Shown one piece after another: positions 26,966-36,058 of a stretch of DNA of 40,164 nt. Source of the DNA: Deltaproteobacteria bacterium (GTDB lineage Bacteria; Desulfobacterota; DSM-4660; Desulfatiglandales; HGW-15); contig JAFGDM010000171.1 in NCBI GenBank assembly GCA_016932115.1, positions 1-40,164 on the forward strand, in the 5' to 3' direction. The stretch's first letter is position 1. Each line of letters opens with the position of its first letter. Under the pieces are notes generated by a model, which was not told the origin of the DNA, made no database searches, and saw only the letters and a program-made list of their open reading frames with translations. The position numbers and the translations under genes were made by a program.

Positions 26966-27055
26966 GATTTTGGCAAGGCTGGAGGGAAGAATTCTCCGGT
27001 GGTGAAATGACGGCAGCGCAAAAGGAATTTCGACCGATAAGCGTGGTTCGAAATC
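26966..27055 (+). repeat. 90-nt dispersed element, copy A
   Basis: Starts with GATTTTGG (26966-26973) and ends with TCGAAATC (27048-27055), separated by exactly 74 nt. The two ends pair over 8 positions using two G-U pairs. The inner part shares CAAG, AAGAA, GGAATT and CGACCGATAAG blocks with copies B and C. It lies 52 nt after rng and 103 nt before the CHASE2 kinase gene, in sense orientation, and is followed by TTTT. The most diverged of the three copies. Confidence 0.75.
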
Positions 27056-27158
27056 TTTTGATGGAAGTCTATGGCAGGTATGCGCAGGACTTAGAGGCCA
27101 AGGTCTATATTGTTTTTTTTATGAACGTTGTATTTGTTTATACCTATTTTAAGCATTT

Positions 27159-29693
27159 ATGTTTAAAAAACGGTTCAATTTAAATTTCCTAATAGGTTTT
27201 TTTCTTGCCTTAGTGTTTTCCTGGCTTAGGTTTCAATCCAACCCATGGATCGAAAAATTAGAATGTTTTTCCTATAAGTGGATGGTACGGCTGACAGCCA
27301 CCGAGCGGCAGGCTGATCAAAGGATCGTTCTCGTCGATATCGATGACACGAGCATTGAACGGATAGGTTCATGGCCCTGGCCGAGATCGAGGCTCGCAGA
27401 GATGATAGATTTTCTTACAGAAAGGGGTGTGAGAGTCATTGGTCTCAACCTTCCCCTGTTTGAAAAAGAGAACACCGAGTCTTTAGACGCAATGCGGTCG
27501 TTTCTGGCAAAATTCGAAGCCTATGCTCTGAGCAAGAAGAATTTAGGTGTTGCAGATTGGGTTAAAGAAAATTTTAAGGAGATGGAGCAACAAATTGATA
27601 AAAGAGGAGTTTTAATTGAAAAAGTACGAAAAGCAAGCAATGTGATATTGCCTGCCTACACCGGGGTGCCGCCCGGGCACAAAGAGTCTTCAGTGGTGTC
27701 GGATACCATCGCGGCTGAAAACGCGGTGACCGAAAATGGTTTTTCTTCGAATTTGATAAGAGAAATTGAAGTGAAAGAATTGCACATTCCCTTCCCGGAA
27801 CTGGCACACATCGCCCTGGGGTTCGGCCATGGAATCGATTCCCCGCCCGGGTTTGGAACGGGGACAACAAGCGCTGCGATTGTCTCCTACCGCGGTTTTT
27901 ACCTCCCTTCTTTCGCCTTGAGGATTGCTGCGGTCTATAACGATTTAGCCGCGGTCAACATCATTGCGGAAGAAAATCGGATTCGAATGAAAGACATTGA
28001 AATTCCCCTGTGGAAAGGGCACCAGATCGTCAAATTTTACCGAGGAGGAGAACGATTTCCCACATACCCCTTTGCGGATCTTCTCCAGGGGAACAATTCA
28101 CCGTCCTTTCAGGGTAAGATCGTTCTTATCGGATTGAATTTGAAAGGAATGCCAAGAATCACAACGCCTCTCTGGGAGTCCGTCTGCCGGAACCGGTTCT
28201 ATGCGTGTGTCCTGGATAATCTCTTAAACCGTTCCTTTGTTTCTCGGCCTCACTTTATGAACGGCGCTGAGAGCTTAGCCATCCTGGTCTTTGGTTCTCT
28301 TTTCGCCTTGTTTTTTTCCGGAATGGGAGAGAAGAGTCGATTGGGCAGCGCGGCAGGCTTCGCGGTTCTCATACTGGGAGCGCAGGCCCTTGTGCTTTTC
28401 CGATTTGATATATGGGTAAAGGGGATATCTCTAGCCGCCGCAATCCTTGCAATATACAGCCTCACGACGCTGCGGAAGTGGTTTGTTTTTCTTCTAGCGG
28501 GCGGGGAATCTGCGGGGACCAACCGGTTGCTGGGTCTTAGCTTCCAGGACCGCGGACTTCCGGATCTTGCCTTTGAAACGTTTCGCAAACTCCCCTTTGA
28601 CGGTGACACAAAGGACCTTATATACAATCTCGGTTTAGAGTATGAACAAAAAAGACTTTTTGGCGAAGCAATTGCCGCTTACGAATATGTAATGAGAGAA
28701 AAGCCTTTCAGAGATGCATCCCTTCGCGTTTCCAAGCTCCGGAAGGCGATTGAATCATCGGGTCTCGGAAACCATGTCAACCCGGTCGTCGGGGGCATCA
28801 CAAATGTCACTTCCTTGGAAGAAGTGAAGAAAATAGGGCGTTATGATATTCTTGAGGTCATCGGGAAGGGGTCGATGGGGCTTGTTTACAAGGCACTGGA
28901 TCCCAAGATAAATCGTCTTCTTGCAATAAAGACAATTCGTTTTTCCGATGAGTTTGATGACGACGTGATCCGGGATATCAAGGAAAGATTTTTTAGAGAA
29001 GCAGAGATCGCAGGCCGACTTTCTCATCCCTCCATTGTGACTATCCATGATCTGGGTGAAGATCAAGATTTGACGTATATGGCCATGGAATATCTTGAAG
29101 GGGAGGATTTGGAAAAGTTTATTTCCAGGAAGAACCTTCTTCCCTTGGAAAAGGTCATCCATATCGCAGCCGGCGTGGCGGAGGCTCTTGATTTTGCTCA
29201 TCGTGCAGATGTCATTCACCGAGACATCAAGCCTGCTAATATAAGGCTTTTGAAGAACGGAGGAGTCAAAGTCACGGATTTCGGCATTGCGCGAGCAATA
29301 TCGTCTTCCAGAACCAAAACCGGCGTCATTTTGGGAACACCGAACTACATGTCACCCGAGCAGATTATGGGGCAGAAAATAGATCCGCGTTCGGATATTT
29401 TTTCCCTTGGAGTTCTCTTTTACCAGTTGTTGGCGGGCGAATTACCTTTTCAGGGTGACAATCTTAGCGGGTTGCTTTATCAGATCACTCAAATCAAGCA
29501 GCCGGCGCTGAAAACGTTTAATCCTAAGCTTCCCCAGGCTTGCGAACAGATCGTCGATAGGGCTCTTGCAAAGAACCCTGATGAGCGGTTCAAGACGGCG
29601 GGTCAGATGGCCAGAATTCTCAAGCTGCTTGCTTCTAAAATTGAGCAGGTGCACAGAAAAAAAGTCGATAAAGGAACCTATATCGGGGCATGA
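27159..29693 (+). CDS. CHASE2-sensor Ser/Thr protein kinase with TPR-like segment
   Basis: An 844-residue transmembrane kinase. Residues 10-25 form a first membrane helix; a CHASE2 domain (VLVDIDDTSIERIGSWPWPRSRLAEMI at its start) is extracytoplasmic to about 365; three hydrophobic segments follow to about 440; a TPR-like helical stretch lies at about 445-530 (LPDLAFETFRKLP, FGEAIAAYEYVMREKP); and a Hanks-type kinase covers about 559-830, with GKGSMGLVYKA, AIKTI, HRDIKPANI at about 686 and DFGIARA at about 706. All catalytic motifs are intact. No clear Shine-Dalgarno at the ATG. Paired with a PP2C phosphatase 30 nt downstream. Confidence 0.92.
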   Translation: MFKKRFNLNFLIGFFLALVFSWLRFQSNPWIEKLECFSYKWMVRLTATERQADQRIVLVDIDDTSIERIGSWPWPRSRLAEMIDFLTERGVRVIGLNLPLFEKENTESLDAMRSFLAKFEAYALSKKNLGVADWVKENFKEMEQQIDKRGVLIEKVRKASNVILPAYTGVPPGHKESSVVSDTIAAENAVTENGFSSNLIREIEVKELHIPFPELAHIALGFGHGIDSPPGFGTGTTSAAIVSYRGFYLPSFALRIAAVYNDLAAVNIIAEENRIRMKDIEIPLWKGHQIVKFYRGGERFPTYPFADLLQGNNSPSFQGKIVLIGLNLKGMPRITTPLWESVCRNRFYACVLDNLLNRSFVSRPHFMNGAESLAILVFGSLFALFFSGMGEKSRLGSAAGFAVLILGAQALVLFRFDIWVKGISLAAAILAIYSLTTLRKWFVFLLAGGESAGTNRLLGLSFQDRGLPDLAFETFRKLPFDGDTKDLIYNLGLEYEQKRLFGEAIAAYEYVMREKPFRDASLRVSKLRKAIESSGLGNHVNPVVGGITNVTSLEEVKKIGRYDILEVIGKGSMGLVYKALDPKINRLLAIKTIRFSDEFDDDVIRDIKERFFREAEIAGRLSHPSIVTIHDLGEDQDLTYMAMEYLEGEDLEKFISRKNLLPLEKVIHIAAGVAEALDFAHRADVIHRDIKPANIRLLKNGGVKVTDFGIARAISSSRTKTGVILGTPNYMSPEQIMGQKIDPRSDIFSLGVLFYQLLAGELPFQGDNLSGLLYQITQIKQPALKTFNPKLPQACEQIVDRALAKNPDERFKTAGQMARILKLLASKIEQVHRKKVDKGTYIGA

Positions 29694-29723
29694 GCTCTCG
29701 GAGAAAAACACAGAGGAGGCATT

Positions 29724-30665
29724 TTGGAGGTAAAAGCTGCAGGATTATCTGATGTCGGTTTGCAGAGAGAAGGCAATGAAGATGCTTTCTCGATACAATC
29801 TTCCCTGGGGCTTTATCTTGTAGCCGACGGCATGGGAGGGCACCTGGCGGGTGAAATAGCCAGCCGGGTAGCAGTGGAAATTATTGTGAAGAGTTTCCGA
29901 AGATGGGCGGTAGCGGATACTCCGGAAGATGAGCTTTTCGGGTATCCGGAGTCTTCCCTTTCCAGGGTCGGCAACTATGTCCTGAGCGGCATCAGGCTCG
30001 CCAACAGGGTCATTTATGAAATGGCCGCGCAATGCGAGCAATACAGCGGCATGGGAACAACCCTTGGAGCTCTGCTGGTTAAACCCGGTCTTGTCGTTGC
30101 AGCCAATGTCGGCGACAGCCGCGTCTATATGGTCCGGGACGGTCTTATCGAAAGGATCTCCAGAGATCACACGGTTGTTTCAGAACACATCGAGATGGGT
30201 GTCATGACTAAGGAAGAAGCGGCTCAATCACCTCTTCGACACATTCTGACAAGAAATCTAGGCTCTTCAGAGAATGTGGATGCGGAGATTTTTGAAATGG
30301 TGCCTTCCGGGAACGATCGATTCATACTCTGTACGGACGGTTTGACGGACTTGACCGATGACGAGGAAATTCTTGGACTTGCAAAGAGCGAGAAGAACCC
30401 GGAGACCCTTTGCAAAAACCTGGTCGATTTAGCTCTCAGCAGAGGCGGCCATGACAATGCCACCGTGGTGAGCGTCTTTCTTGAAGATAACGATCACTCG
30501 GTCCGGCAAGGCCTATTCACAAAAGCAGGGACATCAGTGCGGAGATCCTTGCGATTTTTGGCTCAATCAGGAAAGAAATTGAGCTCCAGGATGCTTGACC
30601 TTGACACCTGCAGACCGATCTCATATACTCCTTCACAGGGAAAGCAGACGAACCATCCGGTTTAA
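29724..30665 (+). CDS. PP2C-family Ser/Thr protein phosphatase (Stp-like)
   Basis: A 313-residue PPM phosphatase. Metal-ligand motifs are present in order: DVGLQREGNEDAF, VADGMGGHLAGEIAS, GMGTTLGALLV, ANVGDSRVYMV, FILCTDGLTD and GGHDNATVVSV. After the catalytic domain (about 1-245) there is a basic 65-residue tail of unknown role. The TTG start at 29724 is chosen from the family N-terminus and AGGAGG at 29714-29719, spacing only 4 nt. It presumably reverses phosphorylation by the upstream CHASE2 kinase. Confidence 0.92.
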   Translation: MEVKAAGLSDVGLQREGNEDAFSIQSSLGLYLVADGMGGHLAGEIASRVAVEIIVKSFRRWAVADTPEDELFGYPESSLSRVGNYVLSGIRLANRVIYEMAAQCEQYSGMGTTLGALLVKPGLVVAANVGDSRVYMVRDGLIERISRDHTVVSEHIEMGVMTKEEAAQSPLRHILTRNLGSSENVDAEIFEMVPSGNDRFILCTDGLTDLTDDEEILGLAKSEKNPETLCKNLVDLALSRGGHDNATVVSVFLEDNDHSVRQGLFTKAGTSVRRSLRFLAQSGKKLSSRMLDLDTCRPISYTPSQGKQTNHPV

Positions 30666-30777
30666 GCCTCCAATGGGGTTTTTATCGTTACCGAAAGGAG
30701 ATCCTTGTAAGCCTAAAGAAGAGTAGGATTTCTAGCCTTGTGCCACAGTCCGAGTTTATTGTCGGGGAGCGGGATAG

Positions 30778-31377
30778 ATGAGTCTGATGACAAAAGTTTT
30801 GCGGGTTTCAACCTTAATCGCGACGACGCTGCTTGTCGTGTTCTCACCGAGTGGAGCCATGGAAAAGAAAGCGGTAAATCCGTTGGTCGTTATGGAGACC
30901 AGCATGGGTGATATCACGATTGAACTGTTCCAGGACAGGGCGCCTAAAACCGTTGCAAATTTTCTTGAGTATGTGAAAACGGGGTTTTACAGGGACACCG
31001 TTTTTCATCGTGTCATTAAAGGATTCATGATTCAGGGGGGAGGTCTGACCGAGGAAATGAAACAAAAGCCGACTCGAGCTCCTGTTGAAAATGAGGCCGC
31101 AAACGGGTATAAAAACGTTCGTGGCTCTGTTGCCATGGCGCGCACTTCAGAGATTCACAGCGCAACCGCCCAATTTTTCATTAACACGGTCGACAATTCC
31201 TTCCTGGATCATCGCTCAAAAAGCCCTGACGGCTTCGGCTATTGCGTTTTCGGCAAGGTGACGGACGGCATGGATGTGGTCGGCAGAATCGAAGGATCGC
31301 CCACAGGCAACAAGGGAATGTACCGTGATGTACCGGTCCTGGCCGTAATCATTAAGGATGTGCGGCTGAAAGACTAA
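30778..31377 (+). CDS. Exported cyclophilin-type peptidyl-prolyl isomerase
   Basis: A 199-residue protein with an N-terminal signal peptide (MSLMTKVLRVSTLIATTLLVVFSPSGAM; written in two parts: MSLMTKVLRVSTLI then ATTLLVVFSPSGAM), followed by a cyclophilin domain: VVMETSMGDITIELF, FHRVIKGFMIQGG, SVAMART, TAQFFINTVDN and GYCVFGKVTDGMDVV. The catalytic Arg in FHRVI and the QFFI segment are intact. It is a periplasmic foldase of the PpiA kind. The 112-bp gap upstream contains no gene. Confidence 0.92.
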   Translation: MSLMTKVLRVSTLIATTLLVVFSPSGAMEKKAVNPLVVMETSMGDITIELFQDRAPKTVANFLEYVKTGFYRDTVFHRVIKGFMIQGGGLTEEMKQKPTRAPVENEAANGYKNVRGSVAMARTSEIHSATAQFFINTVDNSFLDHRSKSPDGFGYCVFGKVTDGMDVVGRIEGSPTGNKGMYRDVPVLAVIIKDVRLKD

Positions 31378-31397
31378 AACCCCCATTGAGCTTTTTC

Positions 31398-31424
31398 AGG
31401 ATGCAGTCTTATAAGATCTGTCCT
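31398..31424 (+). terminator. candidate terminator after the cyclophilin gene
   Basis: An imperfect inverted repeat, AGGA-TG-CAG at 31398-31406 with CTG-TCCT at 31418-31424, encloses TCTTATAAGA and is followed by GATTTTTA. It begins 20 nt after the stop and ends 19 nt before the amidohydrolase start. Confidence 0.4.
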
Positions 31425-31443
31425 TGATTTTTACCATTCACAG

Positions 31444-32286
31444 TTGAAAACCATCGATTTCCATACCCATGTTTTTCCGCCTTTCTTCACAAAGAACCGG
31501 AGCCGGTTTTTTCCTGATGAGCCGTCCTTTGAGGCTCTCTATCAATCCCCTCGCTCACGACTCGTTACGACCGAGGAACTCTTGAAAAAAATGGATGAGT
31601 CGGGAATTGATAGATCTGTAATCTTTGGTTTTCCGTGGAACAGGCAGGATTATTATCAAGCGCACAACGACTACATCATCGAATCTGTCAAACGATATCC
31701 TGAACGAATCACAGGCTTTTGCTGTTTTTCGCCCTTCTCCGAGAAAGGATTGGAGGAAACAAAGAGATGCCTTGACTCAGGCCTTTCCGGCGTGGGAGAG
31801 CTTGCACTCTATGATTCAGGATATTCCTTGGAAGTTCAAGAGCGCCTTGGGGAGATCATGGAGCTCTGCGCCCGACTGGATATGCCCGTCCTCCTGCACA
31901 CTAATGAATCGGTGGGGCATGCTTATCCTGGCAAGACACCCATGCAACTCTCCGAGATCTATCAATTCATTAAGCGCTATCCTTTTAACCGGATTGTCCT
32001 GGCCCATTGGGGGGGAGGACTTTTCTTTTATGGGCTTATGAAGAAAGAGGTTGATAAGGCCTTCCGAAACGTTTGGTTCGACACGGCCGCGTCACCTTAT
32101 CTATATAAGCCCGAAGTGTACCAAGTGGCTGTGGATATTGTAGGGCCTGATAAGATCCTCTTCGGGTCGGATTACCCTCTTTTGAGCCAGGAGCGATATT
32201 TTCAGGAAATGCGATCGACAGCTCTTTCCGAAGAGACAATTAGAAAAATCACGGGCGAGAACGCGGCCGTCCTCCTGAGGCTTTAA
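31444..32286 (+). CDS. Amidohydrolase family 2 (TIM-barrel metal-dependent hydrolase)
   Basis: A 280-residue amidohydrolase_2 protein. Metal-binding His-x-His is at residues 6-8 (DFHTHVFP), then LLHTNES at about 150, VLAHWGGG at about 185, and the Asp-containing FGSDYPLLS at about 240. These motifs suit hydrolases or decarboxylases of the ACMSD/gamma-resorcylate group, but the substrate cannot be assigned; the neighbours give no pathway. The start is TTG at 31444 with no recognisable Shine-Dalgarno, chosen because the metal motif starts at once. Confidence 0.82.
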   Translation: MKTIDFHTHVFPPFFTKNRSRFFPDEPSFEALYQSPRSRLVTTEELLKKMDESGIDRSVIFGFPWNRQDYYQAHNDYIIESVKRYPERITGFCCFSPFSEKGLEETKRCLDSGLSGVGELALYDSGYSLEVQERLGEIMELCARLDMPVLLHTNESVGHAYPGKTPMQLSEIYQFIKRYPFNRIVLAHWGGGLFFYGLMKKEVDKAFRNVWFDTAASPYLYKPEVYQVAVDIVGPDKILFGSDYPLLSQERYFQEMRSTALSEETIRKITGENAAVLLRL

Positions 32287-32370
32287 TCAACCACTTGAAT
32301 ATTGAAGTTTCCAGGACACAAGAAGAAGTAAAGCACATATTGTGTTCAACGCCCTTCGGGATTCCGACGA

Positions 32371-32739
32371 TCATAGGGCTTCAAGGATTACCTCTTTCTC
32401 ATTCATGACCTTCTTAAACCGGGTTGCATCTCCTAGTACCTTTCCGAGCATGTTGACGGCACTTGCAGGCATGATTTTTCCGGGCCGGCTTGCAGGGGTC
32501 AGGCCGAAGAAGATGCAAAATGCTTTTCCCGGCGGCCAATAACCCAGATCTCCTATCTCCACCACATCCTGCGCCGATTTATCGAGAGCGGATGTAATGG
32601 GCACGGGGAAGTAGATCTCGTCGCCCCAGGTGCTGAAGGATGTCTTTATTGGGAGAGCATCCGCAACCTTTTTGGCCGTTGGTGAGTTATTGAGTTCCGC
32701 TTCCATATCCAGTTTGCCGATTCTAATCTTAATTTTCAT
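32371..32739 (-). CDS. Cyclophilin-like fold protein (TM1367/DUF369 type)
   Basis: A 122-residue protein matching the small Cyclophil_like family by DEIYFPVPI, DVVEIGDLGYWPPGKAFCIFFG and the TPAS segment that follows. The family has a cyclophilin-like barrel but lacks established isomerase activity; its role is unknown. It lies 79 nt downstream of der on the same strand and converges with the amidohydrolase gene. Confidence 0.8.
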   Translation of the reverse strand: MKIKIRIGKLDMEAELNNSPTAKKVADALPIKTSFSTWGDEIYFPVPITSALDKSAQDVVEIGDLGYWPPGKAFCIFFGLTPASRPGKIMPASAVNMLGKVLGDATRFKKVMNEKEVILEAL

Positions 32740-32818
32740 CTTCTGTTCCCTAGTTCAAGGTGAATGGTTATAATCAATAAGCAGCAAGCCAAATGCACTC
32801 TGCAATTTAAAACCGCCA

Positions 32819-34144
32819 TCAATCAAGCCTTTGCCGCTTTTTAAACACTACCCTTATGGGAGTCTTCTGTAAACCGAGATTTTCCTTTAACCTGTTTATC
32901 AAAAACCGCTGGTAAGAAAAATGCACAAGGTCCGGCCTGTTCGCAAAAACCACAAATGTGGGCGGTTTTGTTTCGGCCTGAGTTGCGTAAAAAACTTTGA
33001 AACTCGAATTCTTAACCCTTGGCGGAGGGTGGCTTTCCACAATGTCTCGAACAGCCTTGTTAAGGGAACCGGTGGCAACCCGGAAAGAGAACTGCTTGTA
33101 TAGGTCGACGATGATCAAGGGCAACTTGGGGACCCCGGCGCCCGTAATAGCGGAGAGCCGGAGCTTGGGCGCAAAAGATACGAAATGGAGTTGGCGATCT
33201 ATTTCCTCTTCCAGATGTTTTATTTTTTGTGCATCCTTCTTTACGAGATCCCATTTGTTTAAGGCTAGAATGATGCCTTTCCCTCGCTCGAAGGCGTAAC
33301 CGCAAATGCGTGCGTCTTGTTCGGCAACCCCTGCCGTTGCATCCAGTGTTACTACGGCGATGTGGCATCGGTCCAGACTTTTGAGGGCTTTGATCATAGA
33401 GAATTTTTCAATCTTCTCCTTAACTCGTGCCTTTCTCCTGAGCCCGGCGGTGTCTATAAAGAGGAAAGACTGATCGTTTAGGATACACAAGGTGTCAATA
33501 GCGTCCCGCGTCGTGCCGGGCAGATCGCTTACCACCATCCGCTCAAAACCCAGGATCTTGTTGATGAGAGAAGACTTGCCCACATTGGGTCTTCCTAGGA
33601 TGGCAACCCTGATCGAGTCGTCTTTTTGGTCGGCTGTCTCGATTGGGGGGATGGTGGCGACGATTTCGTCCATCAAGGCTCGTAGACCGTATCCGTGCGC
33701 TGCAGAAACGGCGTGCACTTTCTCCAGCCCGAGGCGATAGAAATCCGTTGCCAGGTTTTCGTGCTCTGGCCCGTCGATTTTGTTGACGGCGAGAAAGACC
33801 GTCTTGCCGGATCGACGGAGATAATCCGCCAGTTCCTCGTCTCCGGGCAGAAGTCCGTCCCGTCCTGAAACCACGAAGACAATTCTGTCAGCTTCATCAA
33901 CGGCTTTGAAAACTTGTGCACGAACCTGTTTGAGGAGTTGTTCCTCATCAGCTTCATCAAAGCCGCCGGTGTCTATCATGATAAATGCCTTATCTCCCCA
34001 GCTTACGGAAGCATGTAAGCGATCACGGGTCACGCCCGGCTGATCATCCACAAGGGCGTACCTCGACCTTGTTATTCGGTTGAAGAGGGTCGATTTGCCG
34101 ACGTTGGGTCGGCCTACGATGGCGATTACCGCTGTTGCTTTCAT
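32819..34144 (-). CDS. der: Ribosome assembly GTPase Der (EngA)
   Basis: A tandem-GTPase required for 50S subunit maturation. The 441-residue protein has a first G domain with GRPNVGKSTLFN at 11-22 and NKID near 118, a second with GRPNVGKSSLIN near 185 and NKWD near 300, and a C-terminal KH-like domain ending in basic KKRQRLD. Length matches the family. It is divergent from pyrG across a 171-bp gap. Confidence 0.97.
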   Translation of the reverse strand: MKATAVIAIVGRPNVGKSTLFNRITRSRYALVDDQPGVTRDRLHASVSWGDKAFIMIDTGGFDEADEEQLLKQVRAQVFKAVDEADRIVFVVSGRDGLLPGDEELADYLRRSGKTVFLAVNKIDGPEHENLATDFYRLGLEKVHAVSAAHGYGLRALMDEIVATIPPIETADQKDDSIRVAILGRPNVGKSSLINKILGFERMVVSDLPGTTRDAIDTLCILNDQSFLFIDTAGLRRKARVKEKIEKFSMIKALKSLDRCHIAVVTLDATAGVAEQDARICGYAFERGKGIILALNKWDLVKKDAQKIKHLEEEIDRQLHFVSFAPKLRLSAITGAGVPKLPLIIVDLYKQFSFRVATGSLNKAVRDIVESHPPPRVKNSSFKVFYATQAETKPPTFVVFANRPDLVHFSYQRFLINRLKENLGLQKTPIRVVFKKRQRLD

Positions 34145-34236
34145 GGGAGTTTTCCCTCGCTATGAAAACACAGAATATCAAGGAATAGAAACCGATTACA
34201 AGCCTTCTTGCCGATGATTTTGATAAATTTCCCTGC

Positions 34237-34265
34237 TTGACTGTCTTGGTTAGACCCTATAGATT
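34237..34265 (+). promoter_or_regulatory. candidate promoter of pyrG
   Basis: TTGACT at 34237-34242 with TAGATT at 34260-34265 (17-nt spacer), or TATAGA at 34258-34263 (15-nt spacer), about 50 nt upstream of the pyrG ATG in the der-pyrG divergent gap. Confidence 0.4.
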
Positions 34266-34315
34266 GCTTATGCTGTCGGTTCAAATTTTTTATAGACTGC
34301 CGGAAGTTTAAAATT

Positions 34316-35896
34316 ATGCCCACCAAATATATTATTGTTACAGGCGGTGTTCTGTCAGGCCTTGGTAAGGGTATCGCCGCTGCCTCCATTGGGCATCTTC
34401 TGTCCTCACGCCTTAGAATCGTACCGATCAAATGCGATGGATATCTCAATGTTGACCCCGGGACCATGAATCCTTACGAACATGGAGAAGTTTTCGTGCT
34501 CGACGATGGCGGAGAAGTGGACATGGACTTCGGTCACTACGAGCGTTTCCTTGGGGTGACCTGCAAGTCTAAATGGAACCTGACCATGGGCAAGGTGTTT
34601 GACATGATCAGGCAAAAAGAAAGACGGGGTGACTATCTCGGGAAGACGGTGCAGTATATTCCCCATGTGACAGATCTAATCAAAAACCATATCTTCGAGA
34701 TTTCCAGAGAGGAGTCGGCGGAGCTTATCATCGTGGAAATCGGGGGAACCGTTGGGGACATTGAGAATGAGTTATTTCTCGAGTCTGTTCGACAGATGAA
34801 GGAGGATGTGGGCCGGGGTAACATTGCTTATGTTCATCTCACCTATGTACCCATTCCTTATGGCGTCAACGAACAGAAATCCAAACCGACCCAACAGAGC
34901 GTCAACCTTTTGAAACAACGAGGGATCTTCCCTGACGTCATCGTGGGAAGGTGTTCCCGGTTTCTGTCCCAAAAGGTGAGAACTAAGATTTCGAATTTTT
35001 GCGATGTCGATCCTGAGGCTGTGGTAACAGGCCTGGATGTGGAAGACATCTACGAGATTCCTCTTATCTTCGAGCAGGAAGGTCTTCCCGCCATTCTCCA
35101 CAAGAAGCTCAACATCTATAGCCCCCCTGATATGACGAAATGGAGAAAATGGATTGATAATCTTCGAAATCCCACAAGAGAGATCACTATCGCCATGTGC
35201 GGCAAGTACACACGACTGGAGGATTCTTACGCCTCGATTATCGAGTCATTTAATCATTGTTCAGCCCATCTGAGTTGCAAGATCAACTTAAAACTGGTGG
35301 AGACCTCAGATTTGAAAGACACATCTTTCCTTGACGGGGTGGACGGGGTGGTTGTGCCGGGAGGTTTCGGTCAGAGGGGTACGGAAGGCAAAATCAGTGT
35401 CATCCGCGCGGTAAGAGAAAAGAATATCCCATTTTTGGGCTTATGCCTGGGGCTTCAACTGGCCGTTATAGAATTTGGGCGAAATGCATGCGGCCTTGAT
35501 AGGGCTAATTCCACGGAAATCGACCCGAACACGCCCCACCCGGTGATCGATATTTTGCCTGAACAGATCGGGGTCTCTGAAAAAGGCGGTACGATGCGGC
35601 TAGGGGCTTATCGGGCTGTGTTGAAACAAGGGTCTCTCGTACATTCCCTCTATCAGGCCGGAGAAGTGACTGAGAGACACAGACATCGATATGAAGTGAA
35701 TCCTCGGTATCACCGGGTCATAGAGGAAAAAGGAATGGTTTTTTCCGGATTATCAAAGGATGGAAGGCTGGTGGAATTTATTGAATTGCCCGGTCACAGG
35801 TTTTTTGTCGCAACCCAGGCTCATCCCGAGTTGAAGTCGAGAATGGAAGCCCCAGCTCCCTTATTTTACGGCTTTGTCAAGGCTTGCATGCGTTGA
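34316..35896 (+). CDS. pyrG: CTP synthase
   Basis: Forms CTP from UTP, ATP and glutamine. The 526-residue protein has the synthetase domain at 1-265 (KYIIVTGGVLSGLGKGI at the start, GGTVGDIE near 146) and a class I glutamine amidotransferase domain at about 290-526 with nucleophile Cys377 in GLCLGLQ and His503-x-Glu505 in AHPELKSR. It is slightly shorter than the E. coli enzyme (545). No Shine-Dalgarno of note. Copy B of the dispersed 90-nt element starts 28 nt after its stop codon. Confidence 0.97.
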   Translation: MPTKYIIVTGGVLSGLGKGIAAASIGHLLSSRLRIVPIKCDGYLNVDPGTMNPYEHGEVFVLDDGGEVDMDFGHYERFLGVTCKSKWNLTMGKVFDMIRQKERRGDYLGKTVQYIPHVTDLIKNHIFEISREESAELIIVEIGGTVGDIENELFLESVRQMKEDVGRGNIAYVHLTYVPIPYGVNEQKSKPTQQSVNLLKQRGIFPDVIVGRCSRFLSQKVRTKISNFCDVDPEAVVTGLDVEDIYEIPLIFEQEGLPAILHKKLNIYSPPDMTKWRKWIDNLRNPTREITIAMCGKYTRLEDSYASIIESFNHCSAHLSCKINLKLVETSDLKDTSFLDGVDGVVVPGGFGQRGTEGKISVIRAVREKNIPFLGLCLGLQLAVIEFGRNACGLDRANSTEIDPNTPHPVIDILPEQIGVSEKGGTMRLGAYRAVLKQGSLVHSLYQAGEVTERHRHRYEVNPRYHRVIEEKGMVFSGLSKDGRLVEFIELPGHRFFVATQAHPELKSRMEAPAPLFYGFVKACMR

Positions 35897-35924
35897 AGAC
35901 TTCTTCTGCAGACTTTCAGAAAGT

Positions 35925-36014
35925 GATTTTGGCAAGACCGATGTTAAGAACCCGCGGAGGCTTCCTACCGGTAAGCCGCACAAGGAATTCCGACCGATAA
36001 GGCATTTTAAAATC
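35925..36014 (+). repeat. 90-nt dispersed element, copy B
   Basis: Opens with GATTTTGG (35925-35932) and closes with TTAAAATC (36007-36014), 74 nt apart; the ends pair over 8 positions with two G-U pairs. The inner part contains GCGGAGGCTT and AAGCCGC, which can form an internal hairpin, and CCGACCGATAAGG. ACTTT-CAG-AAAGT precedes the element and TTTTTA follows it. It lies between pyrG and a small zinc-ribbon gene that starts 44 nt downstream. Confidence 0.8.
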
Positions 36015-36058
36015 TTTTTATGGAAATCTTTATCTCCCTTAACCAGAGGGGTTTGTAT

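Noticed and set aside
26966-27055. Known c-di-GMP riboswitch as identity of the 90-nt element
   Set aside because: GGCAAG resembles part of that consensus, but the GACGCAAAGCC core and the tetraloop-receptor arrangement are absent.
27007-27183. 58-codon ORF overlapping element copy A and the kinase start
   Set aside because: No Shine-Dalgarno, its frame is not conserved between element copies, and it runs into the kinase gene.
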